Shown one piece after another: positions 1 through 10,351 of a stretch of 64,000 nucleotides of DNA. The translations under genes and the position numbers were made by a program. Origin of the DNA: Citrus sinensis (Eukaryota > Streptophyta > Magnoliopsida > Sapindales > Rutaceae); NCBI RefSeq assembly GCF_022201045.2, contig NC_068557.1, positions 6,262,001 through 6,326,000 of the forward strand, read 5' to 3'. Below the pieces are notes generated by a model. The model did no database searches. It saw only the letters and a program-made list of their open reading frames with translations, and was not told where the DNA came from. How positions within the stretch are numbered: the stretch's first letter is position 1; the number at the start of each line of letters is the position of its first letter.

Positions 1-1
1 C

Positions 2-619
2 TTACCTTGTAAGCATAGTGTTTGTTCCATTGATGCAAAAAGGCTCAACATTAAAGATTATATCCATAATTATCTGAAATGTCCAGCTTTTATCAACACC
101 TACAAGTATCAATACTTTCCTTTACCTGATGAGAAGATGTGGCCACTGGTTCTACATGATAATTTGCAGCCACCTATAATTATCAAGTCTGTTGGCCGGC
201 CACAGATCAAGAGGAGGAAAGAAGCTGATGAACCAGCTACATTCAAGAGGAGTTCAAGTGTCAAATGTTCTAAGTGTGAGCATTGGGGTCATAACAAGAG
301 AACCTGCAAAAGAACAAAAGTATCTAGCAAACAGGTTAATTATCATCTCTCTTTCATTTAGTAGTTAAATTTAATTAATTTAATTGCTTATGATGTAATG
401 GGTGTGGCATAGGTTGTGAATGGTGAAGGCACTTCTAATTCTAATCAGCCTATAACTCAAAGGGTTGCTTGCAGTGCACTATCTCAGCCTACTGTCCATG
501 ACAATGGTGAGTTTTATTCACGATTCTTTAAATAATTTTAGTAATCATCATCTACTTTTTTTAATTTTCATATGTAAGTGTTTGTTTTATTCATGCCAGG
601 ACATGTTACTCAAGAATGA
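2..619 (+). CDS. MULE (Mutator-like) transposase, C-terminal end, cut by the window edge
   Basis: An open frame runs from base 2 and encodes a SWIM-type zinc finger (PCKHSVCS near the start, where the C and H ligands are visible), then the usual MULE tail FPLPDEKMWP, a basic stretch and a CCHC knuckle (CSKCEHWGHNKRTCK). Exons read as 2-334, 413-506 and 600-619, with GT-AG introns and consistent phase, ending in TGA at 617-619. The catalytic DDE domain lies outside the window to the left, so whether the transposase is active cannot be judged. In plants such genes encode the nuclear transposase of autonomous Mutator-like elements; some domesticated relatives (FAR1/MUG types) share the SWIM finger. 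The neighbouring GRF gene may belong to the same element. The family assignment is firm; the last short exon is less certain. Confidence 0.75.
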
Positions 620-1336
620 AACCATTAAAGTGATAGCATCCAGCATGAGAAGCAGATCAAGACTATTCCCACTAACTAATTTTTTGAAGGGATCAGATGA
701 TACAACATCTTGTCATGGGCAGAAGAATGGAGCTGGTGTATCATCTTTTACTCAGACTGACTATAGGTTTAAGCCTTTTGTTATTTTGTTTTTTGTACAT
801 GATATTATTGTGATGCCAAAGACAAGTAATATGATAAGCTTGCTTGGTTAATACCTGCAAATTATACATGAGTTTACCAGAAACTATTTATATTCAACTG
901 CTTCATGCTTTGTGACAGCTACTTGAATGTAACTATGTATGATACTGCTTAAGAATTTTAATGCTGGAATGCAATTAATGGATTCTCTTCTCACTCGTTC
1001 TGGATTGGTTTGCTTGTTGCTGTTAAAGTTTAACTCACAAGTTAATTTTGCTACTGTTAATAGATATTATTATAACTAAAGTATTGTAATCCCTTTAATT
1101 TTTAGCTATATGTGCAGAATGCTTATGTTAAGTTATTACATAGGAAATGCAGTATTGAAGACTAGGCCATATGCTCAAATCAAACAGGATACTTCACATT
1201 ATATACACTTAGTTAGCAAAGATAAGCATTCTGAAAATAGAGCATTACAAGTTCATTAAATTTTCATCTTATCATTACTCATTCCAGTAGTTAGAGTACA
1301 ACTTATTACAAAATTCATGTTAGTAATTTAGGTTAA
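620..1336. other. AT-rich spacer between the MULE gene and the GRF gene
   Basis: An open stretch (to about 766) follows the presumed transposase stop and probably represents 3' UTR or an unused exon. After that I see only AT-rich sequence with no coding similarity that I can recognise. Confidence 0.4.
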
Positions 1337-1864
1337 TCACTTCAGGAAAATAACCACAAGAACACTCAGTAAAAAAAAAAAGGCATTCAAACAGAGCACA
1401 GCCTTCAGTAGCCCACATATCACCCCACCTTGTTCGGTTTTCTTTGAAGTGAGTTTATGCACATCACTTAAGTCTTGGTCACAAACATTTTGAGTTTGAT
1501 AAGTTTTTTTCAGTATAATCTTCACTTCATTCAGGGCACTTAGTATTTCTTCAAGTTCTACCTGCACTTGTTGTTGTGCTACTGTAAAACTATTATGACC
1601 TTCAAAGAATGCACCATTGTCGAAATCACTTGGTTCTGGACACCACCACTGGAAAAAGTCACAGGCATCATAAGGACAGTTGTAGAATAGCTTGTTTGGA
1701 TTATCTTCAGTCTCTGAAATTCGAATAGCAGCACGTACTCTGCAATCGCATTTCAAGTTCCTTAACTTGATCAGATTTCCATTAACTTGACTCCTCCATT
1801 TCATACTGCCTTTATTATATCTATTCTTCTTGTTAGTTACTGCACTTGAGCCCTCTGAATTCAT
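1337..1864 (-). CDS. GRF-type zinc finger protein with C-terminal membrane segment
   Basis: The 175-aa product carries one GRF zinc finger: a CDC pair, then FYNCPY and CDFFQWW, matching the C-C-C-C plus aromatic pattern of the family. A hydrophilic linker (probably coiled coil, with LEEILSALNEVKIILKK) and a C-terminal hydrophobic helix of about 20 residues (FFFLLSVLVVIFL) follow. The open frame extends upstream to 2017, but a TATA-like CTATTTAAAG lies inside that extension (about 1947-1958). I therefore place the start at the ATG at 1864 (MNSEGSS). Proteins of this shape are very common in eudicots and often sit beside or inside MULE elements; the GRF finger binds single-stranded nucleic acid in better known proteins. 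The specific role is unknown. Confidence 0.7.
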   Translation of the reverse strand: MNSEGSSAVTNKKNRYNKGSMKWRSQVNGNLIKLRNLKCDCRVRAAIRISETEDNPNKLFYNCPYDACDFFQWWCPEPSDFDNGAFFEGHNSFTVAQQQVQVELEEILSALNEVKIILKKTYQTQNVCDQDLSDVHKLTSKKTEQGGVICGLLKAVLCLNAFFFLLSVLVVIFLK

Positions 1865-1944
1865 GTTGTTGAGATTGAAAGATTGAGAGAAATGTAGTTG
1901 AGTTTGCAAAGTGTTAAGAAGAGGTAGAGATGCTTGTGAACAAA

Positions 1945-1960
1945 GCTCTGTATTTAAGCC
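1945..1960 (-). promoter_or_regulatory. Candidate TATA box of the GRF gene
   Basis: Read on the minus strand this is CCTATTTAAAGG, about 80-95 bp before the ATG at 1864. It is the main reason for rejecting the longer N-terminus. It is a motif match only. Confidence 0.35.
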
Positions 1961-2099
1961 TTTAAATAGGCAAATCTGTGGCAATGTGACCGTTGGGATC
2001 CAACGGTCAAATTGCAACAGTGAAAATTACCCAAATAGAATTATCATTTTATTTGTTGAATGCAATTGTAAATAACCCAATTTAAAGGGGTATAATGGT

Positions 2100-2280
2100 A
2101 ATATTATGGTTGTTATAGTTTTCGCGCCAAATGTATAGCATGTTCAGTCTTGAAAATCCAATTGGGGGTATTTCAGTCTTTTTGAATTCAACTAACAGTC
2201 AACTACAAAATTAACTAACGGTAGGGGGGTCTTTACTAATAAATGGATCTTGACCATCTAAGTGCAAAAAGCCCAAAGCT
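2100..2280. repeat. Possible terminal region of a MULE
   Basis: Read on the minus strand, this stretch begins with GGGCTTTTTGCACTTAGATG followed by short runs of A/T and C. That resembles long terminal inverted repeats of plant MULEs. It lies between the GRF gene and the ISY1-like fragment, where a right-hand element end would be expected. The left end is outside the window, so no inverted partner or 9-bp target duplication could be checked. Confidence 0.25.
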
Positions 2281-2330
2281 GAGGGGAGGAAAGTAAAAAT
2301 AACCCGGTAAATGAAGCAGAAGCACAATTA

Positions 2331-2600
2331 ATGAGAGAGAAGTTGAAGATTTTCAAAGAAGAAGAGACCGTATATGCTCGATTCTTGGAGCTAAAAGCCG
2401 GAGAAAGAAAAAATCGTCCCAGAATACGGCCTCTCGAGTCAACGTTAGAGTGCCACGATCTCAACGAGGCCCACCATTGGCGGAACCTGACTATTCATTT
2501 ACTCCAACAAAAAATGTGCAAGTTCATTAACGGATTGAGAATCTTCAACAAGGAACAACTCCGCCACCTCAACGACAAGGTTAACAAACTTCTCGCCTAG
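2331..2600 (+). pseudogene. ISY1-like fragment (N-terminal part of a pre-mRNA splicing factor)
   Basis: The 89-aa frame resembles the first 85 or so residues of ISY1, a spliceosome component. Matches include RFLELKAGERK to the family RF..MKAEEKK, then RP, ECHDLNEAHHWR to the family SECRDLAEADKWR, and LRHLNDKVNKL to LRDLNDEINKL. Full ISY1 is about 300 aa, so roughly two thirds is missing and the frame stops right after the conserved NKL. I found no clear continuation downstream. The frame is open throughout, so either it decayed recently or it was captured as a fragment. It shares this corner of the window with DDB1 and CUL4 fragments. Confidence 0.65.
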
Positions 2601-2902
2601 AAGTTTACATGGTAATTTAGACCAATTAAAAATGATATACTAGTGACCACTGTGTAATTGCCTGGGTCAAAAGTGTTGGCACGTATCCTCATTGAATATT
2701 TTACGACATATAAGTACTCTGGATGGTGTTTTGCCCACTGAAGATAAATGTGAAAGAAGGATTGTAAATAATGGCTACTGTTTTACTGAATGATGCAATA
2801 AAGTCTTGAATAATATATAATTATGTAAAAAGATCGTGTAGAAATATAGATAAATTTGACAAAATAGTTTATCTTGTACTAATTATATCTTCATTATTGC
2901 AG
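2601..2902. other. Non-coding spacer between ISY1-like and DDB1 fragments
   Basis: AT-rich sequence. I see no coding similarity or repeat structure, and it could be decayed intron. Confidence 0.4.
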
Positions 2903-3575
2903 GATAACTTATATTCCCGGCATACGAAGACCAGAGGACGAATGAGATTGATTTGAATGAGAAAAATTTGTTAAAGCCCCCCGGTCCTATTGCAGTTTGG
3001 AACATGCTGAGTTTCTTGCACCAGTACTCAAACCTCTCGCAGTGTCCTTGTAATGGGAGCATCCATAGTTGTTTATTACAGTGCTATTGCGGTCAGAGTA
3101 CTTGTTCTTTTTGATAGTTTGGTTTATGGACAACTGATTAAAGAGGTCATAACCCATTTTCATCAGGGGAGCAAGGGATTTGGCTTTCATTTATGTAATG
3201 AAAAAATGAACATTGCTAGTTGTAATTGCTTATGAATAACTTTGACTTATTTTCTTTATCATTTTGATATGCATCGGCTACCATAACATGTGGAAGAGCT
3301 GATAGTTAAGTTTCTGAATATTTACACGGTGATGCAAATGGGTTTTCTTCACTTGCTGAAGATGAAGCATGATAAAATTAGAGGGTAAGAGATCACTTGG
3401 CCTTTTGTGTCACACTCACTATCAGATGTCGTGCCCTGACTAAATTATGTGCAAAACTTAGATCCGACCTGTCGGGGATATTACTAACCTCAGAAGTGAT
3501 TTTCATGGGGAAACTACTATTGTTATTGGCTCAAGATATGGAGATTCACTGGTTTGTTTGATGAAGATATTTGTT
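2903..3575 (+). pseudogene. DDB1 pseudogene, middle exons (block A)
   Basis: Translated pieces follow the middle of plant DDB1 in order. After the acceptor TTGCAG, DNLYSRHTKTRGR corresponds to DNKDARHVKTYE. Then VKAPRSYCSLEHAEFLAPVL corresponds to VEGPWSQNSLDNGADLLIPV. Next is VLVMGASIVVYYSA, corresponding to VLIIGEETIVYCSA. Around 3270-3390, SEYLHGDANG and then GFLHLLKMKHDKIRG correspond to SRYLLGDHAGLIHLLVITHEKEK. At 3500-3570, TIVIGSRYGDSL corresponds to VVFVGSSYGDSQ. Stops and frameshifts interrupt every exon. DDB1 is the beta-propeller adaptor of CUL4 ubiquitin ligases. These exons lie about 7 kb to the left of the block that encodes the DDB1 N-terminus (9969), so the pseudogene is rearranged or there are two of them. 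Confidence 0.7.
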
Positions 3576-4074
3576 GATGATTTTTTAGTTTTTCAGTTAA
3601 TGATATATTCGTCAACTAGGCTCCAGTGAGTTTGAAAAAAAAAGGTATTATTCTAAACTTTCTATATTTAATATGATCCATGTTGTTGGGTGCCACCAAC
3701 AGATACTGTTTTGCGGACAGTCAAGTTTTGCGAGAGAACATATTATTTTAGTTTGTAATAACAGTTTAGGTTTTCTTCCTCTCAGCATCTCATTCCAAAT
3801 TCTCTTGCTTCCTATTTACTTTTACTAATGAAAAATCGAAAATATATTGATATTGATATGAAAAGTAAGCCCTTTGTAAGACATCAACATTCTATAAAAA
3901 GACCATTCCCAATCTATATATCCCTAAACTTACAAGCAACATAAATCCAAAAAACTAATGCCACACTCAAGTCGGGCTAAATGATTCTACCATCTCAGAA
4001 TTGCCTCTTGAAGGACATGGCAAGCTCGCAGCCTCATTAAACATCAGTGATACTACTGAAATAATGGTTTATCA
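3576..4074. other. Non-coding stretch between DDB1 block A and the CUL4 fragment
   Basis: I could not extend either neighbouring pseudogene into it. It has poly-A patches and no recognisable coding sequence. Confidence 0.35.
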
Positions 4075-4551
4075 AAACGAAGAAGCTGATATCTATTGTC
4101 TTGAAATACTTTCTTGGCGGTAATTTTCTCATCACTGTTTCCTTCATCTGTATTGCATTTACCTGCAAACCAAACAAAACACGAGAGTTAAGTTCATCTT
4201 TAGTGGCAAATCAAGCAATCTAATGTGAAAGTATATCCCAATTGCGCTGCATGAAAGAAGCACTTACATTAGTACGACAATGAGGAGCAGTAAATTCTTC
4301 ATTAAACTGAAACGAATCATCATCATCTATTTCCCTTCCTTTTTGCAACTGTAAAATTAAAAAAAAAAAAAGACATTTCAAATGAAAATAATGAAAACAA
4401 AACAAAAACTATTTGTTTCAGACCAAAAAAACTAATGTGCAACTCCAGCAACAAGCACTTATCTTTTGCAAGAGGCGTACTTTATCACATGCAGGAGACT
4501 ATAGAGTCATCCCCAGCTCCTTTTCTTTTATGCCAGTGGCATTCTTAATAT
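4075..4551 (-). pseudogene. CUL4 (cullin 4) pseudogene fragment
   Basis: Three consecutive exons of the C-terminal part of cullin 4 can be read on the minus strand. Exon 4463-4551 gives DIKNATGIKEKEL, an in-frame TAG, then CDKVRLLQK (family DIKEATGIEDKEL...CGKVRVLQK); its donor has AT instead of GT. Exon 4268-4348 gives KGREIDDDDSF and FNEEFTAPH (family KGRDVEDDDSF and FNEGFTAP). Exon 4162 to about 4082 gives VNAIQMKETV and, after a 2-nt frameshift, KVFQDNRYQ (family RVFQDRQYQ). The Nedd8-acceptor and winged-helix end is not found. The introns are retained, so this is not a processed copy. It is truncated on the right about 90 bp before copia element 1 and clearly non-functional. CUL4 is the scaffold partner of DDB1, whose remains flank it on both sides. 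Confidence 0.75.
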
Positions 4552-4640
4552 CTAGAAAATTAATCTTTTAGGCATCGTTTAAATAACATCAAAACCATTG
4601 TCTGGAGGGCCAAGAAAAAAATAAGACACACCAATATTAA

Positions 4641-5418
4641 TATCAAGTAATAGAGAACAAAAAAGACAAATAATTTTTGGAAAAAAAGGTTCTCTCCATT
4701 TGTTGAGACATACCAGTTCTCAGTGGCGGATCTAGAAAAATAATTTACCGGGGGCTAAATTAGATAATAGTAAAATATAAAAAATTAAAATTTTGAATAT
4801 ATAAAATATTTATAATTAGTCTCTACGCATTTTTATATTTTAAAAATATTATGCAATATGCTCATTATCAATATTATTAAATTTATTATTTCTTATATAA
4901 ACAATCAAACTATCACGTATCTCATCTGATTCCAAAGATGATTCTTCATGAGTTTTATTACTGAAACTGTTCGTTCTACTATTATTATATAAACTGGAAG
5001 AATTAACCATATTTTTTAGAATTGAAAATTTTTGAGTAGTGCGCTATCATTATTTTTAATTAAAATATATATTTTTATATTTTTTAAAAATCAAAGTTTA
5101 AATTTTATGGGGTTTATATTTTATAGTGACTATTTTAATAAATTTAATGAGGCTAATTACAAAATTAAAAAAATTCTTTTATTTTTAAATTTTTTTTTTT
5201 GGCCAGTGGGGGCTTGAGCCCCCACTGGTCATGTGCTGCATCCGCCTCTGCCAGTTCTTATAGTTGTAAAATAATTCTATACAAGGTAAATAGAATAATC
5301 AATCCCAATAATTTAGGTATTTTACAATAAGTATACAGCTAGTCCCAAGATTACGCTACGAATCAAGTGCTTGATTTATGCAATCAAGTTATTTATTGGA
5401 GACAATATAATGTTGACA
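4641..5418 (-). repeat. 3' LTR of copia element 1, interrupted by a hAT-type element
   Basis: Bases 4641-4720 and 5259-5418 together match the right LTR over its full 240 bp. The extra 538 bp are the inserted element plus one copy of its 8-bp duplication. On the minus strand the LTR runs from TGTCAA to TTGATA. Confidence 0.9.
4721..5250. mobile_element. Non-autonomous hAT-type transposon, about 530 bp
   Basis: The ends are imperfect inverted repeats: CAGTGGCGGATC at the left, and CAGAGGCGGATG when the right end is read on the opposite strand. An exact 8-bp target duplication CCAGTTCT flanks it (4713-4720 and 5251-5258). Its absence from the other LTR, which reads CCGGTTCTTATAG at the same place, proves insertion. 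A GGGGGCT/AGCCCCC pair lies inside the ends. No transposase is encoded; the short open frames inside are AT-rich noise. Eight-base duplication and CAG-type ends fit the hAT superfamily. Confidence 0.85.
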
Positions 5419-8400
5419 GCCTCCCTCAAATTGATGCTGGTGAATCAACAAGCTTCAATTTGCCAACCAAGAACTGATGCCGTATCTTGGTCAAGGACTT
5501 TATAAATATATCTGCAATTTGAAATGTTGTGGACACATGAGGTAATTGAATGGTACCATCAGCATAAGCATCTCGAATATAGTGGCAGTCAACCTCAATA
5601 TGTTTAGTTCTTTCATGAAACACAAGGTTTTCAGTAATTTGTATGGCACTCTTGTTATCAGCATGCAATAGCATTGGAGACGCTTGAGGAAAACCCAATT
5701 CAGATACAAGTCGTCGTAGCCATACGATTTCAGAACAAGCACCCGACATAGCTCTATACTCTGCTTCAGTAGAGGATTTAGACACCCTCTCTTGTTTTTT
5801 GCATTTCCAAGAGACAAGACCATCACCAAGATGCATACACCAACCTGTAGTTGATCGACGAGAGGCTGAACACCCAACCCAATCAGCATCACTATAAGCT
5901 TTGAAAACAAGAGGGGAGCTAGCCTTGTAAAATAGTCCACGATTAGGAGTCCCAAGCAAATAACAGATTATTCTTTTAACTGCTGAAAGATGTAAATGTC
6001 GAGGCTCATGCATAAATTAGCTCATTAAGTTCACTGCATAAGAGATGTCTGGTCGGGTAATCGTCAAATAAATCAAACTCCCGACTAGTTTCAATATAGT
6101 GTAGGAGCAGAAAGCAAGTCGTCATCATCTTTCAAATATTTCACATTGATCTCAAGTTGAGTGTTTATGATCGTTGAATCTTCAAGTCTTGCCAAAGCAA
6201 TTAAATCTTTTGTGTATTTATACTGATGGATGTAGATGCCTTCACTTGAACGATGTACCTCAAGGCCGAGAAAATAAGTGAGATTGCCAAGATCTTTCAT
6301 TTGAAAATATGAATGCAAAGACTCCTTAAATTGCTGGATACCAGATGTGTTAGTCCCCGTAATAATTATATCATCTACATAAATAAGAAGAATAATGATA
6401 CCAGTAGCTGAACGTCGAATAAACATAGAAGGATCATTAGAGCTCTGCTGAAAACCCAACTGATGCAGTATTTGACCAAACTTTATAAACCATGAACGTG
6501 GTGCTTGTTTAAGCCCATAAAGAGAACGTCGTAGACGACATACTTGAGCTTTTGAATTAGAGCTTACTCCAGGCGGAAGCTTCATGTAGACTTCTTCTTG
6601 TAGATCTCCATGCAAGAATGCATTTTTTACATCCATTTAAAAAAGAGGCCATGCTTGTGAACCCGCAATCGTTAACAAAGTGCGAACTGTGGTCATTTTG
6701 GCCACTAGAGCAAAAGTCTCATGACAGTTTACACCATATTCTTGCCAATTCCCAAGAGTAACCAAAGAACCATCAGCTTTTTGTTTGATAGAGTAAACCC
6801 ATTTGCACCCGATTGGTGTACAACCACCGGGACAAGAGACAATATCCCATGTATGATTTCTTTTTAACGCTTTTAGCTCTTCATCCATTGCAACCTGCCA
6901 ATGTCAATATTGTTTGGCTTGGGAATAAGAGTTTGGAATACTCAAAGGTGACAATGTGGCCATAAGAGACAAGCGGTCATGTGGTTTGATTTGTCTACTA
7001 GATCTTCGTAATGGAGGTGCAGCGGATATTGTGTTTGACTCATGTGTTTCAGGGCTTGGATCAAGAGATAAGGAAGATTCTCGCTGAGGACCCTCTGTTT
7101 CTTCACTGTTAGTTTTGTCTCGTTGCTCAGTTTCTATCCCAAGAGTAAACCTTGCCTTGTTAGGAATATCACTATCAAAGTCATGAAGATTAGAACATGG
7201 AGATAAAGAAGTAGTGACATGGGTATTTTGAAAAAAATAAATATTTTCAACAAAAATAACATTCTGAGATATGCGAGTACAACGAGCTTTGGGATCATAA
7301 CAAAGGAAACCTTTGTGATCAGATGCATACCCAAGAAATGCACATCTTGCAGATTGTGCAGTCAATTTATTTCTATCTAATGCAGGAAGATGACAATAAC
7401 AAAGACAACCAAAAACACGTAATTGAGTGTAATCAGGATGTTTATTATGCAAATGGAAATATGGAGACTCATTACAAAGGTTAAATGATGGCAAACAATT
7501 AATCAAGTGTACAACTGTAGACAAGGCTTCCACCCAAAAATGAGAAGGTACAGATGCAACAAGAAGCAAAGCATGAGTAACATCCAAGAGATGTCGATTT
7601 TTTCTTTCAGTTATTCCATTTTGCTGAGGAGTGTATGTGCAAGTTTTTTGAGATATTATTCCTTCATTTGAAGAAAATTTTGAAAATCATTAGACAGGTA
7701 TTCCCCTATAGAATCAGATCTTAAGATTTTGATAGAAGTGGAAAATTGATTTTTTGTATATGCAAGAAAACGTTTAAAGGAATCAAATACATCAGATTTA
7801 TTATGTAAAAAATAAATCCATGTGTGACGGCTATAGTCATCAATGAAGGAAACAAAATATTTCTTACGATAATGAGAAGGAAAAGGAGATGGTCCCCAAA
7901 CATTTGTATGAATAAAATCAAAACAACTTTTTACATTATTTTGATGTACTGGAAAAGGTAGTGTTTTACTTTTACCAAGTTTACAGCTATCACAATTAAA
8001 TACCACATCTGAAGAATTAACAAAATCTTTATTAGAAATCAATCGACTTTTTATCAACGATAACAAAGTTTTGGTATTTGGATGACCCAAACGTTTATGC
8101 AACAATTGAAAAAGAGAAATGAAAGTAGAATAATGTGAAGAGAACAAGGCTTTATTCTTGAGATAGCCAGGCAAGCTTAAAGTAAACGGTCTTCCACATT
8201 TAGGTCCCTTCCCGATCACTTTTCCCGTTTCTTGATCCTGTATAATACAACCAGATTTTGAAAAAAAAGACTGTAGAATTATCTTCAACCAATTGCCCAA
8301 CAGAAATAAGACTCAAAGTTAAACAAGGCACATGAAATACATTAGTTAAAGGCAAAGTATGTGGAATATCACCAATTGATTTAACAGGAACACTTTCTCC

Positions 8401-9426
8401 ATTTGCTGTTTGAATTTCTAAATTTCCCAAGGATGGTTTCACATTGACAAGAGATGCGGATGAAGGTGTCATATGGTTGGAAGCACCAGAATCAATGTAA
8501 CAATGAGATGAAGAAGCATTTTTACCTGAAACACCAAGAGCTGATAATGCTGAAAAAATCATCTGTTGTACCACTTCAGGAGTAAGGCTTGTGGAACTAG
8601 GTTCTGAATGTGAATTTGAGCTAGTAGTTTGCAAGGCTTGAGGACTTTTATTTTGAGGCCGTCGTCGACATTCATCAATCACATGTCCAGGTTTCTTGCA
8701 ATAGTTACAAATTTTCTTTTTGCATTGCTTGGCTATATGTCCAAATTCTTTGCAACTATAGCATTGCACTTTGCACATGTCCCTTGCATGTGCTTGCGTT
8801 GCAAATGCCACCTCCATTGGATTAGATACCTGATTATTCTTTACTTCAAGAACAGATTGAGTTATACATCGTTGTTCTTCACGAAGGAGTTCAGCAAGAC
8901 ATATATCCAAAGATGGAGAAGGAATTCTGGACATTAGATTGGCACGAATAGGTTCAAAATCGCCTTAATTTCATAGAAACTGATCTCGTTTAGACACTTC
9001 ATGCACTTGTTGCAAAGTAGACAACCCCTCTTGTGAAGCAGTAGTATAAACCAATTCTTGGTATTCAGCCCATAGATTTAAAAAACCAAAATAATAATCT
9101 TGTATTGACAAGTTTCCTTGACTATATTCAGATAACTCTAATTCAAGTTGAAAACGTCTAGCAGAGTTTTCTTGATTATAAATTTTTTTTAAATAATTCC
9201 ACATATCCTTAGAACAACGAAAAGGCCTCAAACTAAGAACAATACGAGCATCAACAGAGTTCAAGATCCAACTAATTATTTTAGCATCATTTGAATCCCA
9301 TTCCTTTATTTTCACACTATCAGTTTCTTCTTGGGGCCTAGAATCAGATCCATCAACATAACCCCACAAGTCTTTTCCTTTCACAAACATGCGAAATTGA
9401 AATTCTCAAGAGAAATAGTTTTTCCC
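5419..9426 (-). pseudogene. Degraded gag-pol of copia element 1
   Basis: In translation order: gag (9390-8971; just before it KLDGKNYFS is followed by TGA where the family has Trp, then EFQF); two CCHC knuckles (CYSCKEFGHIAKQC and CNYCKKPGHVIDEC, about 8650-8760); protease DSGASNHMTPS (about 8480); pre-integrase RLGHPNTKTL and integrase FIDDYSRHTWIYF (about 7830-8100); reverse transcriptase with DVKNAFLHGDLQEEVYM and YVDDIIITG (6091-6636); RNase H with SDADWVGC and STEAEYRAMS (5426-6013). At least six frameshifts or stops separate these pieces, so the element cannot make a full polyprotein. Confidence 0.9.
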
Positions 9427-9665
9427 ATCTAATTTGATAGCCAATGTTTCTGATTGTGACTTTTAAACACTAGAATAAAAAAAATGTTTACTTACCCAAG
9501 ATGTCCCACCGACACGATTCAAACTCTCAATCAAGATTGCAACAATAAGATCTCAATTTCCACGAATGAAAGTTGATATCTCTATCCGCGAACAACACAA
9601 AAATTTGCTATGATGTTATAAGAAATTTCGAGATTTTCTCTTATACATGCATGGCTTTGATACCA

Positions 9666-9905
9666 TATCAAGTAATAGAGAACAAAAAAGACAAACAATT
9701 TTTGGAAAAAATGGTTCTCTCCATTTGTTGAGACATACCGGTTCTTATAGTTGTAAAATAATTCTGTACAAGATAAGTAGAATAATCAATCCCAATAATT
9801 TGAGTATTTTACAATAAGTATACAGCTAGCCCCAAGATTACGCTAGTAATCAAGTACTTGATTTATGCAATCAAGTTATTTATTGGAGACAATATAATGT
9901 TGACA
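9666..9905 (-). repeat. 5' LTR of copia element 1
   Basis: A 240-bp uninterrupted LTR, matching the left copy as described. The primer-binding site lies immediately to its left on the map. Confidence 0.9.
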
Positions 9906-9968
9906 ATTAGTACTTGTGATTGCTGGTGGCATATGCAAATCATGATAACAGATAGCATAACAGAAAGT

Positions 9969-10287
9969 AATGCACAAATATATGATACCAACGGCTGTCA
10001 CAAATTCTCTCGTGGACAACTTCACTAGTCCTTTGGATCAAAATCTGATTGTTGTTGGGTATGGGTAATGTAATTCATTGTTGGGATGGGACCCAATTTT
10101 TTACTTGCCAATTAATGTCTGCTAGTGACTTTATTTCTCAATACAACTTGATTAAAAGTCATGCATGGCACATTAATCCAATAGAGTGGCGCGTTGTGTT
10201 GCGTTGGTTTTGGGTTATGCTAATCGTTTGTATGCATGCATTTTTTTAATTTATAATTCCACCTTCTTTCAGGAAATGCACGCATAT

Positions 10288-10330
<43 letters not shown>

Positions 10331-10351
10331 GTTACTAACGACGATCTACAG
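9969..10351 (+). pseudogene. DDB1 pseudogene, exons 1 and 2 (N-terminus)
   Basis: Exon 1 (9969-10058) encodes PTAVTNSLVDNFTSP and QNLIVV, matching the DDB1 start PTNVTHSCVGNFTSP and LNLIVA. Exon 2 (10273-10351) begins KCTHINI (family KCTRIEI) and ends LVTNDDLQ (family LLTPQGLQ), with the exon 1 donor (GG/GTATGG), the exon 2 acceptor (TTTCAG) and their phase all correct. Between these two ends the exon carries a (TA)n run of about 37 bp that has no place in the protein. The normal first residues (SVWNYVVTAHK in the family) are not present; the frame here opens with MHKYMI. The following exons (RIATLELF onwards) are not found before 11792. Confidence 0.75.
10291..10327. repeat. (TA)n microsatellite inside a pseudogene exon
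   Basis: About 18 TA units, uninterrupted. It falls between the codons for INI and LVTNDDLQ of the DDB1 exon 2 remnant. Confidence 0.9.

Larger units (their letters stand above)
4636..9910 (-). mobile_element. Copia element 1 (Ty1/copia LTR retrotransposon, degraded), with flanking target duplication
   Basis: Two LTRs of 240 bp (left copy minus its hAT insertion) enclose a minus-strand gag-pol. The target duplication is ATTAA (4636-4640) against ATTAG (9906-9910), one mismatch. Directly inside the right LTR, read on the minus strand, is the primer-binding site TGGTATCAAAGCC, matching initiator tRNA-Met. A purine-rich GAGGGAGGC precedes the left LTR as polypurine tract. By my count the LTRs differ at about 12 of 240 positions (5%). 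Confidence 0.9.
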
